The position numbers and the translations under genes were made by a program. The notes under the pieces are model-generated. The model made no database searches. It had not been told where the DNA came from and was given only the letters and a program-made list of their open reading frames with translations. This document shows, one piece after another, positions 6,934 to 16,305 of a stretch of DNA of 42,257 bases. Numbering within the stretch: the stretch's first letter is position 1; each line of letters opens with the position of its first letter. Location: NCBI GenBank assembly GCA_947591105.1, contig CANQDL010000006.1, forward strand, positions 1 to 42,257, in the 5' to 3' direction. Source of the stretch: an uncultured Oscillospiraceae bacterium (GTDB lineage Bacteria > Bacillota > Clostridia > Oscillospirales > Oscillospiraceae).

Positions 6934-7656
6934 ATGAACGAGCTTATTTTGGCCGCCTCGGTGGTATTTATTTTCGGGGCGGTGCTGCTGGCCTACCGGC
7001 TGTTCGGGGACACGGGACTTTACGGTATGACGGTGGCGGTGACCATCCTGTCCAACATCGAGGTGCTGATCCTGGTGGTGGCCTTCGGCATGGAGCAGAC
7101 CCTGGGCAACGTGCTGTTCGCGGCCACGTTTCTCATCACGGATATCCTCAGCGAGAACAGCGGCAAACGTGCGGCCAACCGGGCGGTGTTTTTGGGGATC
7201 GCCGTGTCGGCGTTCTTCGCGCTGCTGACGGCCAGCTGGATGCTGTACGTCCCGGCCGAGAGCGACTGGGCCATGCCGTCCATCCGGGCCATTTTCTCCA
7301 CCACGCCCCGGCTGGTGCTGGCCAGTATGTCGGTGTACGCGGTGAGCCAGCTGCTGGACGTGTGGCTCTACCACAAATGGTGGGAGTTTACGGACAGGAG
7401 ATTCGGCGACCACCGGAAGTTTCTGTGGCTGCGCAACAACGGTTCCACCCTCGTCAGCCAGCTGGTGAACACGGTGCTGTTCAATCTGGGGGCCTTCGCG
7501 GGCATGGAGGGCTACACCCCCGCCCTGCTGGCCAGCATCATCTTCGCAGGCTACGCCATCTACGTGGTCACCAGTCTGCTGGACACCCCCGTCGTGTATC
7601 TGGCCAGAAAAATACACGATCAAAAATGTGCAAAAGCCACGCCCAACAAGGCGTGA
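6934..7656 (+). CDS. yhhQ: queuosine precursor transporter, YhhQ/VUT family
   Basis: A 240-residue membrane protein; ATG 6934 follows GGAAGGAAA. About six to seven hydrophobic segments are visible. The diagnostic stretch NVLFAATFLITDILSENSGK near residues 56-75 matches the YhhQ/VUT signature of a Thr/Asp-rich segment followed by a conserved GK. The family imports queuosine precursors such as preQ0 and preQ1 or queuine; the preQ1-I riboswitch directly upstream supports this. No queuosine biosynthesis genes are in the window, fitting a salvage lifestyle, though they may lie elsewhere. Confidence 0.88.
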   Translation: MNELILAASVVFIFGAVLLAYRLFGDTGLYGMTVAVTILSNIEVLILVVAFGMEQTLGNVLFAATFLITDILSENSGKRAANRAVFLGIAVSAFFALLTASWMLYVPAESDWAMPSIRAIFSTTPRLVLASMSVYAVSQLLDVWLYHKWWEFTDRRFGDHRKFLWLRNNGSTLVSQLVNTVLFNLGAFAGMEGYTPALLASIIFAGYAIYVVTSLLDTPVVYLARKIHDQKCAKATPNKA

Positions 7657-7663
7657 CCGGCGG

Positions 7664-7706
7664 AGTGCCGGACAGAGTTTCAAAACTCTGCCCGGCACTT
7701 TTTATA
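7664..7706. terminator. bidirectional terminator
   Basis: A long stem AGTGCCGGACAGAGTTT / AAACTCTGCCCGGCACT with one mismatch is followed by TTTTTAT. It separates yhhQ from the converging formate/nitrite transporter gene. Confidence 0.9.
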
Positions 7707-7714
7707 TTGCTCCG

Positions 7715-8467
7715 TTATTTTCGCAGGTGTATGGCGTGCAGCACCGCGCCCAGGCCGGCGCCGCCCAGGACGTTGCCCACCGTCACCGGCAGGAGGTTTT
7801 TCAGGAAAAAGGCGCCCCAGCCCAGGCCCTCGGCCCCGCCGCCGTAGCGCATCACAGAGAACAGCCCCGCGGGGATGTAGAACATATTGGCGATGGAGTG
7901 CTCAAACCCGCACAGCACGAAGGCCATCACCGGCATATACAGGCCCACGACCTTGCCGGCCACGTCCTTGGCGGCCATGGTCATCCACACCGCCGTGCAC
8001 ACCAGCACGTTGCACAGCACGCCCCGGATGAGCGCCTGGCCGAAGGCGAGGCCGCACTTTCCCGCGGCGGTGGCGATCACAGCCTCGTAGCAGCCGGAGA
8101 AAGTCCCGCCCCACACGGCCAGCGCCGCCACCAGGACAGCCCCGGCCAGATTGCCAACGTATACCACCGCCCATGCCGTCAGCAGCTGCCCGGCGGTGAT
8201 CCGTCTTTCCAGCAGGGATATCACCATCAGGTTGTTGCCGGTAAAAAGCTCGCTGCCGGCCACCACCACCATGGCCAGGCCGGCGGGGAAAATGCAGGCC
8301 CCCGCCAGCTTTCCCGCCAGGGAGGTGCCGATGCTGGCCGCCACGCCGGCCAGGGCGATGAAAGCCCCCGCCAGCACGGCCAGCAGGAACATCCGGCCCC
8401 GGGGCATGGCCGCCTTGGCGGCGCCGGTCTCGACATAATTCTGGGCGATCTCTTTGGGTGTATTCAT
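7715..8467 (-). CDS. formate/nitrite transporter family channel
   Basis: A 250-residue protein from ATG 8467, preceded by GGGAGGAC. Six hydrophobic helices are evident. The FNT features GSELFTGNN (end of helix 2) and the NMFYIPAG region are present, plus small-residue-rich AAVAS/GGAGLGA packing segments. FNT proteins form pentameric channels for small monovalent anions such as formate, nitrite or hydrosulfide. The substrate cannot be read from sequence; for a fermenting anaerobe formate export or import is plausible. No pyruvate-formate lyase or nitrite reductase gene is adjacent. Confidence 0.88.
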   Translation of the reverse strand: MNTPKEIAQNYVETGAAKAAMPRGRMFLLAVLAGAFIALAGVAASIGTSLAGKLAGACIFPAGLAMVVVAGSELFTGNNLMVISLLERRITAGQLLTAWAVVYVGNLAGAVLVAALAVWGGTFSGCYEAVIATAAGKCGLAFGQALIRGVLCNVLVCTAVWMTMAAKDVAGKVVGLYMPVMAFVLCGFEHSIANMFYIPAGLFSVMRYGGGAEGLGWGAFFLKNLLPVTVGNVLGGAGLGAVLHAIHLRK

Positions 8468-8522
8468 GGCGTCCTCCCGCGAAAAATCTTGCATTATGGG
8501 CCTGTTCGCTGTAATATGTTTT

Positions 8523-8552
8523 ATTGTATCATGCGCGGACACTTCTTGTCTA
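8523..8552 (-). promoter_or_regulatory. promoter of the formate/nitrite transporter gene
   Basis: On the minus strand TAGACA (8552-8547), 18-bp spacer, TACAAT (8528-8523). It lies in the divergent intergenic region shared with lysA. Confidence 0.6.
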
Positions 8553-8570
8553 CGGGAACGGAGAAACTCC

Positions 8571-9869
8571 ATGCTGCACCAACCCAATCTCACCGTGAAC
8601 GCCGCCGGCCACCTGGCCCTGGGCGGCGTGGACACCGTCGCGCTGGCGGAGAAGTACGGCACGCCTCTGTACGTGCTGGACGAGGATATGATCCGCTCCA
8701 GGATGGGGCTTTACAAGACGGCCATGACGGCCTGTCTGCCTGCGGGAAGCCGGCCGCTCTATGCCAGCAAGGCAATGTGCTGCAAGGCGCTGTGCCGCGC
8801 GGCCATGGAGGAGGGGATGGGCCTGGACACCGTCTCCGCCGGGGAGCTGTACACCGCCCTGGCCGCGGGCTTTCCCCCGTCGGGCATATGCTGCCACGGC
8901 AACGCCAAGACGGACGAGGAACTGCGCTACGCCATCCAAAGCCGGGTGGGCTGCATCGTGGCGGACGGGGAGCAGGAGCTGGCCCGCATCGACCGGCTCT
9001 GCGGGCAGATGGGTCTGCGCCAGAGCGTGCTGCTGCGGGTGACCCCGGGCATCGACCCACACACCTTCGCCGCGGTGAATACCGGGGTGGTGGACGTGAA
9101 ATTCGGCGTGCCCGTCCCCACCGGCCAGGCCCTGGCCGTCACCGGCGCGGCGCTGAAAATGCCCCACATCGACCTGGAGGGCTTTCACTGCCACATCGGC
9201 TCCCAGATCTTTGACGCGGGCCCCTTCCGACTGGAGGTGGACGTGATGCTCTCCTTTTTGGACAGCGTCCGGCGCGCCTACGGCTATACCGCCGGGGTGC
9301 TGAATCTGGGCGGGGGATTCGCGGTGCCCTACGAGCCCGGGGAGAGCGCCCCCGACTGCGGCGGGATGATCCGGCAGGTGGGCGAGCATCTGGCCGCCCT
9401 GTGCCGGCAGTACGATTATCCCGCTCCGGCGGTGATGATGGAGCCGGGCCGGGGCATCGTGGCCGCCGCAGGCATCACGCTCTACACCGTGCAGAACGTC
9501 AAGACCGTCCCGGGAGGCAGTACCTACGCGGCGGTGGACGGTGGCATGGGGGACAATCCCCGCTACGCCCTTTACCGCGCACGCCACAGCGCCGTGCTGG
9601 CCAGCCGGGCGGGGGAGCCGGAGGACTGCGCCGTCACCATCGCGGGACGGTGCTGCGAGAGCGGCGACCTGATCGGGGAGAACGTGCCCTTGCATATGCC
9701 GCAGGCAGGGGATATCCTGGCCGTGCTGGTCACTGGGGCCTATACCTATTCCATGGCATCCAACTACAACCGGGTGCCCCGGCCGCCGGTAGTGGCGCTC
9801 CGGGGCGGACAGGATCGGCTCATCGTCCGCCGGGAGACCCTTCAGGACGTGGCCGCGCTGGATCTTTGA
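8571..9869 (+). CDS. lysA: diaminopimelate decarboxylase
   Basis: A 432-residue protein of normal length; the ATG at 8571 follows a weak GGAG. The alanine-racemase-like barrel has the PLP lysine in LYASKAMCCKAL near residue 65, the HCHIGSQI region near 205 and the phosphate-binding LNLGGGFAVPYEPGE near 245. The C-terminal beta domain contains the substrate-binding GRCCESGDLIGEN with the catalytic Cys, and GAYTYSMASNYN. It decarboxylates meso-diaminopimelate to L-lysine. It heads an apparent operon with the FUSC-HAD and C26 amidotransferase genes (gaps of 14 and 11 bp). Confidence 0.95.
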   Translation: MLHQPNLTVNAAGHLALGGVDTVALAEKYGTPLYVLDEDMIRSRMGLYKTAMTACLPAGSRPLYASKAMCCKALCRAAMEEGMGLDTVSAGELYTALAAGFPPSGICCHGNAKTDEELRYAIQSRVGCIVADGEQELARIDRLCGQMGLRQSVLLRVTPGIDPHTFAAVNTGVVDVKFGVPVPTGQALAVTGAALKMPHIDLEGFHCHIGSQIFDAGPFRLEVDVMLSFLDSVRRAYGYTAGVLNLGGGFAVPYEPGESAPDCGGMIRQVGEHLAALCRQYDYPAPAVMMEPGRGIVAAAGITLYTVQNVKTVPGGSTYAAVDGGMGDNPRYALYRARHSAVLASRAGEPEDCAVTIAGRCCESGDLIGENVPLHMPQAGDILAVLVTGAYTYSMASNYNRVPRPPVVALRGGQDRLIVRRETLQDVAALDL

Positions 9870-9883
9870 CAGAAAGGCACCAA

Positions 9884-11209
9884 ATGAGGCAAAACACACC
9901 AGAAAAAAAGCCCGGCCGCCGGCGCATCCCTCTGCCCGGTCAGAGGATCGTCCGCACGGTGATCTCTGTGTGGCTCTGTTTCGGGGTATATCTTCTGCGG
10001 GGCAAGCAGGGGCTTCCCATCTTCTCCACCATCGCCGTGCTCTCGGGCATACAGCCCTACGTAAAGAGCATGCGCCAGGTGGCAAAGGAGAAGGTGCTGG
10101 GCACCCTGATCGGCGCCGGATGGGGACTCATCCTCATCACCCTGGAGCTGGCGCTCATCGAGGGCGGCATACCGGACGAGGCCGTGCACTACCTGCTGGT
10201 GGGGCTTTTCACCGGCGTGACCATCTACTCCACGGTGCTGCTGGGGCTGGCCGGCATGGCCTCCTTCGCGGCGGTGGTATTTTTGTGCATCGCCATCAAC
10301 CACATCCAGGGGGTCAACGCTTACACCTATGCCTTCAATCGGCTGCTGGACACGGTCATCGGACTGCTGATCGCGGAGCTGGTCAACCGGGTGCAGCTGC
10401 CACGGGCCCGGAACCGGGACACCCTGTTTGTCTCCGGCCTGGGCACCACCATCCTCCGGGAGGGCAGCACCCTCACCCCCTACTCCCGGGTGGAGCTCAA
10501 CCGGCTCATTGAGGACGGGGCGCTGTTCACCATCTCCACCCGGGCCTCCCAGGCCACCGTGCGGGAGATCCTCCGGGAGGTGGATCTGCGGCTGCCCATC
10601 ATCACCCTGAACGGGGCGGCCATGTATGATCTGAAAAACGAGCAGTACCTGCGCACCACGCCCATGTCCCCGGAAAAGGCGGAGCGGATCATGACCTGGG
10701 CCCGGGACGAGGGGCTGCCCTTCTTCTGCCACATCATCCGGAACAATATGCTCATCATCCGCTACCGGGAGCTGGCCAACGACGCCATGGCCCAGGCATA
10801 CGAGGCCCGGCGGCGCTCCCTCTACCGCAACTATGTGCGCAGCCAGGAGGATCAGTATGAGGACGTGGTATATCTGACCATCGTGGACAAGACCGAGCGG
10901 ATCGAGGACGCCTACGCCCGCCTGACGGGCCAGAGCTGGGCGGCGCAGTACCAGCTGGCCAAGGAGCGGTACTACTTCGGCCAGGGCTATTCCTTCCTGC
11001 GGGTCTATGACAGCGCCGTCAGCTGGCAGGCCATGGTGGAGCAGCTGAAGCGGCAGCTGGGCGTGGAAAACACCGTCACTTTCGGCAGCATCCCGGGGCA
11101 GTACGACGTGCTCATCCAGGATGCGGATCGAAACACGGTGGTCAAGCAGCTCCGCCGCCGGTATGAGCCGGTGGATATCCGGGGCTGGCGAACCATATTC
11201 CGCCGGTGA
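9884..11209 (+). CDS. FUSC-type membrane protein fused to a degenerate HAD domain
   Basis: A 441-residue protein from ATG 9884, where the preceding lysA ends. Residues about 25-165 form an aromatic-acid-exporter/FUSC-like membrane domain with four to six helices. From about 178 to the end the pattern is that of a HAD-IIB (Cof-like) hydrolase: FVSGLGTTI lines up with the FVSDLDGTL nucleophile loop, RLIEDGALFTISTRAS with motif II, LPIITLNGAAMYD with the cap start, and VTFGSIPGQYDVLI with the FGDxxND motif. The nucleophile Asp, the acid/base Asp and the motif IV acids are all replaced, so the domain is probably a non-catalytic sensor or scaffold. The transported compound is unknown. Confidence 0.8.
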   Translation: MRQNTPEKKPGRRRIPLPGQRIVRTVISVWLCFGVYLLRGKQGLPIFSTIAVLSGIQPYVKSMRQVAKEKVLGTLIGAGWGLILITLELALIEGGIPDEAVHYLLVGLFTGVTIYSTVLLGLAGMASFAAVVFLCIAINHIQGVNAYTYAFNRLLDTVIGLLIAELVNRVQLPRARNRDTLFVSGLGTTILREGSTLTPYSRVELNRLIEDGALFTISTRASQATVREILREVDLRLPIITLNGAAMYDLKNEQYLRTTPMSPEKAERIMTWARDEGLPFFCHIIRNNMLIIRYRELANDAMAQAYEARRRSLYRNYVRSQEDQYEDVVYLTIVDKTERIEDAYARLTGQSWAAQYQLAKERYYFGQGYSFLRVYDSAVSWQAMVEQLKRQLGVENTVTFGSIPGQYDVLIQDADRNTVVKQLRRRYEPVDIRGWRTIFRR

Positions 11210-11220
11210 GAGGTGAGAGC

Positions 11221-11865
11221 ATGAGGGAAGTTGCCATTCCCGGTTATGCCGACCGGGTGTCAAATTACGTCGCCGCCCTGCAGGGGGTAGGTCTGGAGCC
11301 GGTGGTGACCCTGGAAAGGGAGCGGGCCGCGTCCTGCGCCGGGCTGCTGCTGCCCGGCGGCGGGGACATGGACCCGGCCCGGTTCGGACAGGAGAACGCC
11401 GGCTCCCGGGACATGGACGAGTTTCTTGTCCAGATCCGGTTCGATATGCTGGACGCCTTCGTCCGGGCGGGAAAGCCCGTGCTGGGCATATGCCAGGGCC
11501 ATCAGGTCATCAACGTCTACTTTGGGGGCGATCTGATACAGGATCTGCCCACCGCCCAAAGCCATATGGCCCACGGCCATGAGGACAGCGTCCACGGGGT
11601 GATCCTCCGGCCGGAGAGCCTGCTGTACCGGCTGTACGGCCCCGACGCCACGGTCAACAGCTCCCACCACCAGGGGGCGGGCAGACTGGGCCGGGGGCTT
11701 GCAGCCACGGCCTTCGCCCCGGACGGGGTGGTGGAGGCTGTAGAGCACGGGAGCCTGCCCATCCTGGGGGTGCAGTTTCACCCGGAGCGGATGGCCTTCG
11801 CCCACGCCCGCCCCGACACCGCAGACGGCCGGCTGGTGTTCGACTGGCTCCGGGCGCAGCTGTAG
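11221..11865 (+). CDS. class I glutamine amidotransferase-like hydrolase (peptidase C26, PuuD-like)
   Basis: A 214-residue protein; ATG 11221 follows GAGGTGA, and is preferred over a GTG at 11206. Motifs: the oxyanion loop LLLPGGGDMDPARFGQ near 40-55, the nucleophile Cys in GICQGHQ near 91-97, NSSHHQGAG near 144, and the catalytic His/Glu pair in VQFHPE near 184. The family hydrolyses gamma-glutamyl amide bonds, e.g. gamma-glutamyl-GABA or other gamma-glutamyl amines. Somewhat short for PuuD but complete. Last gene of the lysA operon; its substrate and link to lysine synthesis are unclear. Confidence 0.85.
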   Translation: MREVAIPGYADRVSNYVAALQGVGLEPVVTLERERAASCAGLLLPGGGDMDPARFGQENAGSRDMDEFLVQIRFDMLDAFVRAGKPVLGICQGHQVINVYFGGDLIQDLPTAQSHMAHGHEDSVHGVILRPESLLYRLYGPDATVNSSHHQGAGRLGRGLAATAFAPDGVVEAVEHGSLPILGVQFHPERMAFAHARPDTADGRLVFDWLRAQL

Positions 11866-12025
11866 AAAGCGCCTGCCCTGTTCCTGCGGCGATTGCATAT
11901 TTGTCGTGGAGGGAAAGACGACGTTTTGCCAGTCCGAAAAGCTCAACGCGTCGCGGGTAAGCCTATTAAGTGCGCGGCCCGTATACTGCCCGCCTGACCC
12001 GGCGTAAGACCTGCACGCCAAACCA
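11866..12025. ncRNA. candidate structured RNA, class undetermined
   Basis: This 160-bp gap has no ORF with a ribosome site on either strand but has dense pairing potential on the plus strand: GTCGT/ACGAC, GCGGG/CCCGC and GGCGT/ACGCC hairpins, the last just before the terminator. A stretch reading AAGCCTATTAAGTGCGCGG loosely recalls a conserved 6S RNA segment, but closing-stem pairing was not found. It may be a small RNA ending at the strong terminator at 12031-12060, or simply operon 3' sequence. Confidence 0.3.
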
Positions 12026-12066
12026 CAAAAAGAGACACGCGCTTTTTGGCGCGTGTCTCTTTTTGT
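12026..12066. terminator. strong bidirectional terminator
   Basis: A 12-bp perfect stem AGAGACACGCGC/GCGCGTGTCTCT (12031-12060) has a TTTTTG loop, an upstream A-run and a downstream TTTTTGTG. It serves the lysA operon and, on the minus strand, the exporter operon. Confidence 0.92.
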
Positions 12067-12101
12067 GCCCCCCGGGGCATGAAGGGGGCCCTTGCCGCGG
12101 G

Positions 12102-13370
12102 TCACTCTCTCCGCAGCGCGTCGATGGGATTCAGCTTGGCGGCCTTGATGGCGGGGATCATGCCGAACACCACGCCGATGAGCATGGAAAACAGCACCGC
12201 CACGGCGATGGCCGGGTAGCTCACCGCCGTGGGCGTGCCCATGGCGGAGGAGATAAACCGGCTCAGGCCCACCCCCGCGGCCACGCCCAGCACGCCGCCG
12301 ATGCTGGTGAGGGCGGCGGCCTCCGTCAGAAACTGCCAGAGGATGCGCCGCTTGCGGGCGCCGATGGCCTTTTTCAGACCGATCTCCCGGGTGCGCTCGG
12401 TGACGGTCACCAGCATGATGTTCATCACGCCGATGCCGCCCACCAGCAGGGAGATGCCCGCGATCCACAGCAGCTGGTTGTTGGTGGCGTTGGACATCTT
12501 CTGGATCTGGGCCGCCTGATCCATCAGATCGTCGCTCTTGTAGGCAAAGCCCATCTGGGACGCCTGCTGGGAGATCTGGCTCGCGGTGAGCAGATCCTCC
12601 GCCTGCTGGCCGATACGGGTCATATCGTCGGTGCTGGCGGCCTTGAGCACCACCCCCTGGGGTTCGTCGAACCGGTAGGCGATGGGCCAGTCGGCCAGGG
12701 GGATGAAGATCTTTCCGCCGGACTGGTCGGCGTACATCTCATAGTCCCGGATGCTCTCGATCACAAAGTCGCTGGAGGCCGTCCGCTCCACCACGCCCAC
12801 GATGGTATAGGGCTCGCCCTTGATCTCCAGGATGCCCCCCACGGCGCTGGCGCTGCCGAACAGGACGGAGCTGGCCCCGGTGTCCAGAATGGCCACCTTG
12901 CGGAATTTGGAGAAGTCGTCCTCCAGAAAATCCCTGCCCCGGGTCAGGCGGAAGCCGTTGGCGGCAAAGAAGTTCTGATCCACCCCGTACAGCTGCCCGG
13001 AGTAGGCAATGTTGCCGCAGCAGACGGCGCTGTCGTAGCTGTCTACCTGGCGGTAGCAGAAAAGACTCACCGCCCGGACGTTGTCCAGCTCCGTCAGCTG
13101 CTGGTACGTCTCCTCCGAGATGGGCGAGACCCCCTCCGGCGGGTCGCGCCAGGACAGATCGTAGGTGGAGTTGTTCTGGCTCAGCTGCACGGTGACCGCG
13201 TTGGTGCCGGCGCCGATCAGACTCTCCTTGATCTGGTCGTTGGTGCCCTTGATGGTGGACACGATGGTGATGATGGAGGCGATGCCGATGATGATGCCCA
13301 GCATCGTCAGAAACGACCGCATCTTATGGCCCCAGATGCCCTGGAAAGCCAGAGATATGTTCTCAAACAT
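12102..13370 (-). CDS. ABC exporter permease, MacB/YknZ (FtsX-like) type
   Basis: A 422-residue protein; ATG 13370 follows AAGGAGG. It begins with the typical MacB_PCD start, FENISLAFQGIWGHKMRSFLTMLGIIIGIASIITIV, giving one N-terminal helix. A large extracytoplasmic domain (about 45-290) follows, then three C-terminal helices of an FtsX domain with the family's GxGVMNIMLVTVTERTREIGLKKAIGA segment near 305-330. MacB-type permeases couple ATP hydrolysis to extracytoplasmic substrate movement with an adaptor protein. In B. subtilis the similar YknWXYZ protects against SdpC toxin; lipopeptides, peptides and lipoproteins are usual substrates. Last gene of the four-gene operon. Confidence 0.9.
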   Translation of the reverse strand: MFENISLAFQGIWGHKMRSFLTMLGIIIGIASIITIVSTIKGTNDQIKESLIGAGTNAVTVQLSQNNSTYDLSWRDPPEGVSPISEETYQQLTELDNVRAVSLFCYRQVDSYDSAVCCGNIAYSGQLYGVDQNFFAANGFRLTRGRDFLEDDFSKFRKVAILDTGASSVLFGSASAVGGILEIKGEPYTIVGVVERTASSDFVIESIRDYEMYADQSGGKIFIPLADWPIAYRFDEPQGVVLKAASTDDMTRIGQQAEDLLTASQISQQASQMGFAYKSDDLMDQAAQIQKMSNATNNQLLWIAGISLLVGGIGVMNIMLVTVTERTREIGLKKAIGARKRRILWQFLTEAAALTSIGGVLGVAAGVGLSRFISSAMGTPTAVSYPAIAVAVLFSMLIGVVFGMIPAIKAAKLNPIDALRRE

Positions 13371-13385
13371 GCTCGCGCCGCCTCC

Positions 13386-15597
13386 TTAATAGCCGTTGTA
13401 GAGGATGCTGACGTCCTCCTGCTGCACCGTGGGAGCCCCGGCCTTCACGCTGCGCCCGTAGGGGAACGCGATGTAGTCGGCGTTCATATCCAGGCCGCTT
13501 TTGATCTCGGTGAGCTGGCCGTACAGGCTCTTGCCGGTGGTCACATACCGTTTCTCCAGCAGGCCGTCGGCCCCGGCCACGTACACATAGCTCCGGCTGC
13601 CCTCCGTGCGCATGAAGGCGTTTTGCAGATAGAAGGTGCCGCCGTCCGGATCGTCGCGCACGGCCTCGCCGGTGGTGGAGAAGTACACGTCCACCCAGTA
13701 GCCCTCCCGCAGGTTGGCGTCCTCGCCCACCTCCACGGTGAAGGGGTACTTGGAGGAATTGCCGTTGGCGCTGTTGGAGTAGTAATTCACATACTGCTCG
13801 TTGGTGGGGTACTTGGATATCTCCGTGATGGTGGCGTCCATCTGGCTGCCGGACATGTAGTCGTCCACGGTGACGGTGTCGCCCACGTGCAGGTTCTGCA
13901 TGTCGAACTCGCTCATATAGGCCTCGATGAAGTAGCCGCCTCCGCCGGAGATCTTCACCACCGGCTGCTGGCTCTGCAGGGCCTCGTCGGGGTCGAGCAC
14001 GCTCTTGACCACGCCGGCGGTGGTGCACAGCACCTCCCCGTTGGAAAGCTCGTACTGCACCTGCTTGAGCTCCTGCTCCGCCATCTTCAGCTGGATGGTC
14101 TTGCTGGCGATCTCCCGCTCGGTCTCGGCCCGCATCTGGGCGATCTCCTCGGCGGGGTACATATTGCCGCCGCCTCCGCCGCCGAAGCCGCCGCCGTCCT
14201 CTTCCGGCAGCTCCTCGGTCTGGGGCATATACTGGGGATCCATCACGATAAAGCTCCAGTACCGCTCCCCGGCCCGGTTGCCGGTGAGGATGAACTGGAT
14301 CTCAAAGGAGCGGAGAACGGCCCCCTTCATGCTGTTGCCCTCCCGCATCTCAAAGACCATGTAGTAGGACGCGCCGGTGGGGCCGGGCGTGGGAGAGGGA
14401 GAGGGGCTGGGCTCCGGGGTCTCCGTGGGCACGGGTGTGTCCGTAGGCGCCGGTGTGTCCGTGGGCGCGGCCGTGGCCTCCGGCGCGGGGGTGTCCGTGG
14501 GGGAGGGGATGTCCGCGGGCTTGGTGGGGGCCTCCGAGGGCTCTACGGGCGCGATGGTGGGAGATACCGGCGGGGCGTCCGTGGGCGCGGGGGTATCCGT
14601 GGCCTCCGGCACAGGGGTGTCCGCAGGCGCGGGGGCATCCGTGGCCTCCGGCACAGGGGTGTCCGTGGGCGCGGGGACGTCCGTGGGCATGGGGGTGTCC
14701 GTAGGCGCGGCCGTGATCTCCGGCGCGGGGGTGTCCGTGATCTCCGGCGCAGGCGTATCGGTGATCTCCGGCAGGGGGGTGTCCGTGGGCTGGCCTGCGT
14801 CCAGCAGCACCTGCCGGCCGACCAGGCTGGGCCGGGACAGCATGATGAGCTGGTTGAGCCGGTGGCTCTGCCCGGCGGACACGGGCACGGGCGCTATGGC
14901 GGAGACGGCCTGGGCGGTCTCGCCGCCGGCGCTCTGGTCAGGGGCGGTCTGCCCCTCCGGGCTGGGGGAGGGGGACGGCTGGGCCATCATCAAAAGTTCC
15001 TCCACCACGCCGCCGTTCAGGGGCCGGCCGTCCGCCCACAAAAACACATAGGGATCGGCCGCCGTGCCCTCGCCGCCCTGGAAGAAGGGGATGTCGGTGG
15101 GAACGGGGGTGGCGGTGGGCTCGGGCGTCCTCTGGGGGGCAAAGCCGGGAGTGCCAACCTTGTAGCCGTCGATCTCCTCCAGCTTCTCCTGGGCCTCCTC
15201 CAGATCCATCTTCAGTTGGTCGATGGCGATTTGCTTACGGGTCAGCTCCACCTCGTCCAGGGTGGTGTCAAAGGCCAGGATGGGGTCGCCCACCTGCACC
15301 TGCTGTCCCTCCTGCACGAACACCTCCGTGACGGTCTGGGTGGAGGAAAGATACACGGTCTGCATCTTGTCGGAGCGCACCTGGCCGCCGGTGTTCACCC
15401 GGTCGTACCAGGAGTCCGTGGTGCCCAGCTGCTCCAGGGGAAAGACGTTGACCGCCTCGCCCGTGCGGTTTTGCAGATAGTAATACACGCCGCCGCCCCC
15501 GGCGCCCAGCAGGATGAGGACGGCCAGGGTGATGGCGACGGCCTTGCGGGCCTTGCCGCTTTTCGCCTTGACAGGCTTTGGGCTCTGGGAGGACATC

Positions 15598-15611
<14 letters not shown>
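13386..15611 (-). CDS. second adaptor (membrane fusion) protein with long Pro/Thr repeat insert
   Basis: A 741-residue protein, nearly twice the usual adaptor length; ATG 15611 follows AAGGAGG. A single N-terminal helix (residues 22-46, GGGGVYYYL) anchors it. A first biotinyl-lipoyl half (VTEVFVQEGQQVQVGDPILAFDT near 93-115) and coiled-coil arm (115-150) follow, then a 270-residue insert. Part of the insert (about 275-405) is a Pro/Thr/Asp/Glu repeat of the type TDTPVPEATDAPAP. The second coiled coil (AEEIAQMRAETEREIASKTIQLKMAEQELKQVQYELSNG), the second lipoyl half and the beta-barrel follow. This is a HlyD/YknX-like adaptor whose hairpin tip has been replaced by a wall-spanning linker (inference). 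The insert begins where the two coiled-coil arms should join. It overlaps the ATPase gene by 14 bp. Confidence 0.88.
14390..14805. repeat. degenerate tandem repeat coding the Pro/Thr linker
   Basis: Units such as GTGTCCGTGGGCGCGG and GTGGCCTCCGGCACAGG recur many times in this stretch. On the minus strand they encode the TDTP/PEATDAPAP repeat of the second adaptor. Slippage between units could change linker length between strains. Confidence 0.85.
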
Positions 15612-16293
<682 letters not shown>

Positions 16294-16305
16294 GGCTGCC
16301 TCCCG

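Noticed and set aside
11866-12025. SRP RNA or 6S RNA
   Set aside because: The GGAAGCAGC tetraloop-side motif of SRP RNA is missing, and the closing stem required for 6S was not found; kept only as an unclassified candidate.
14390-14805. Regular short repeats resembling a CRISPR array
   Set aside because: Units are codon-phased, degenerate and without unique spacers; they encode the Pro/Thr linker of the adaptor.
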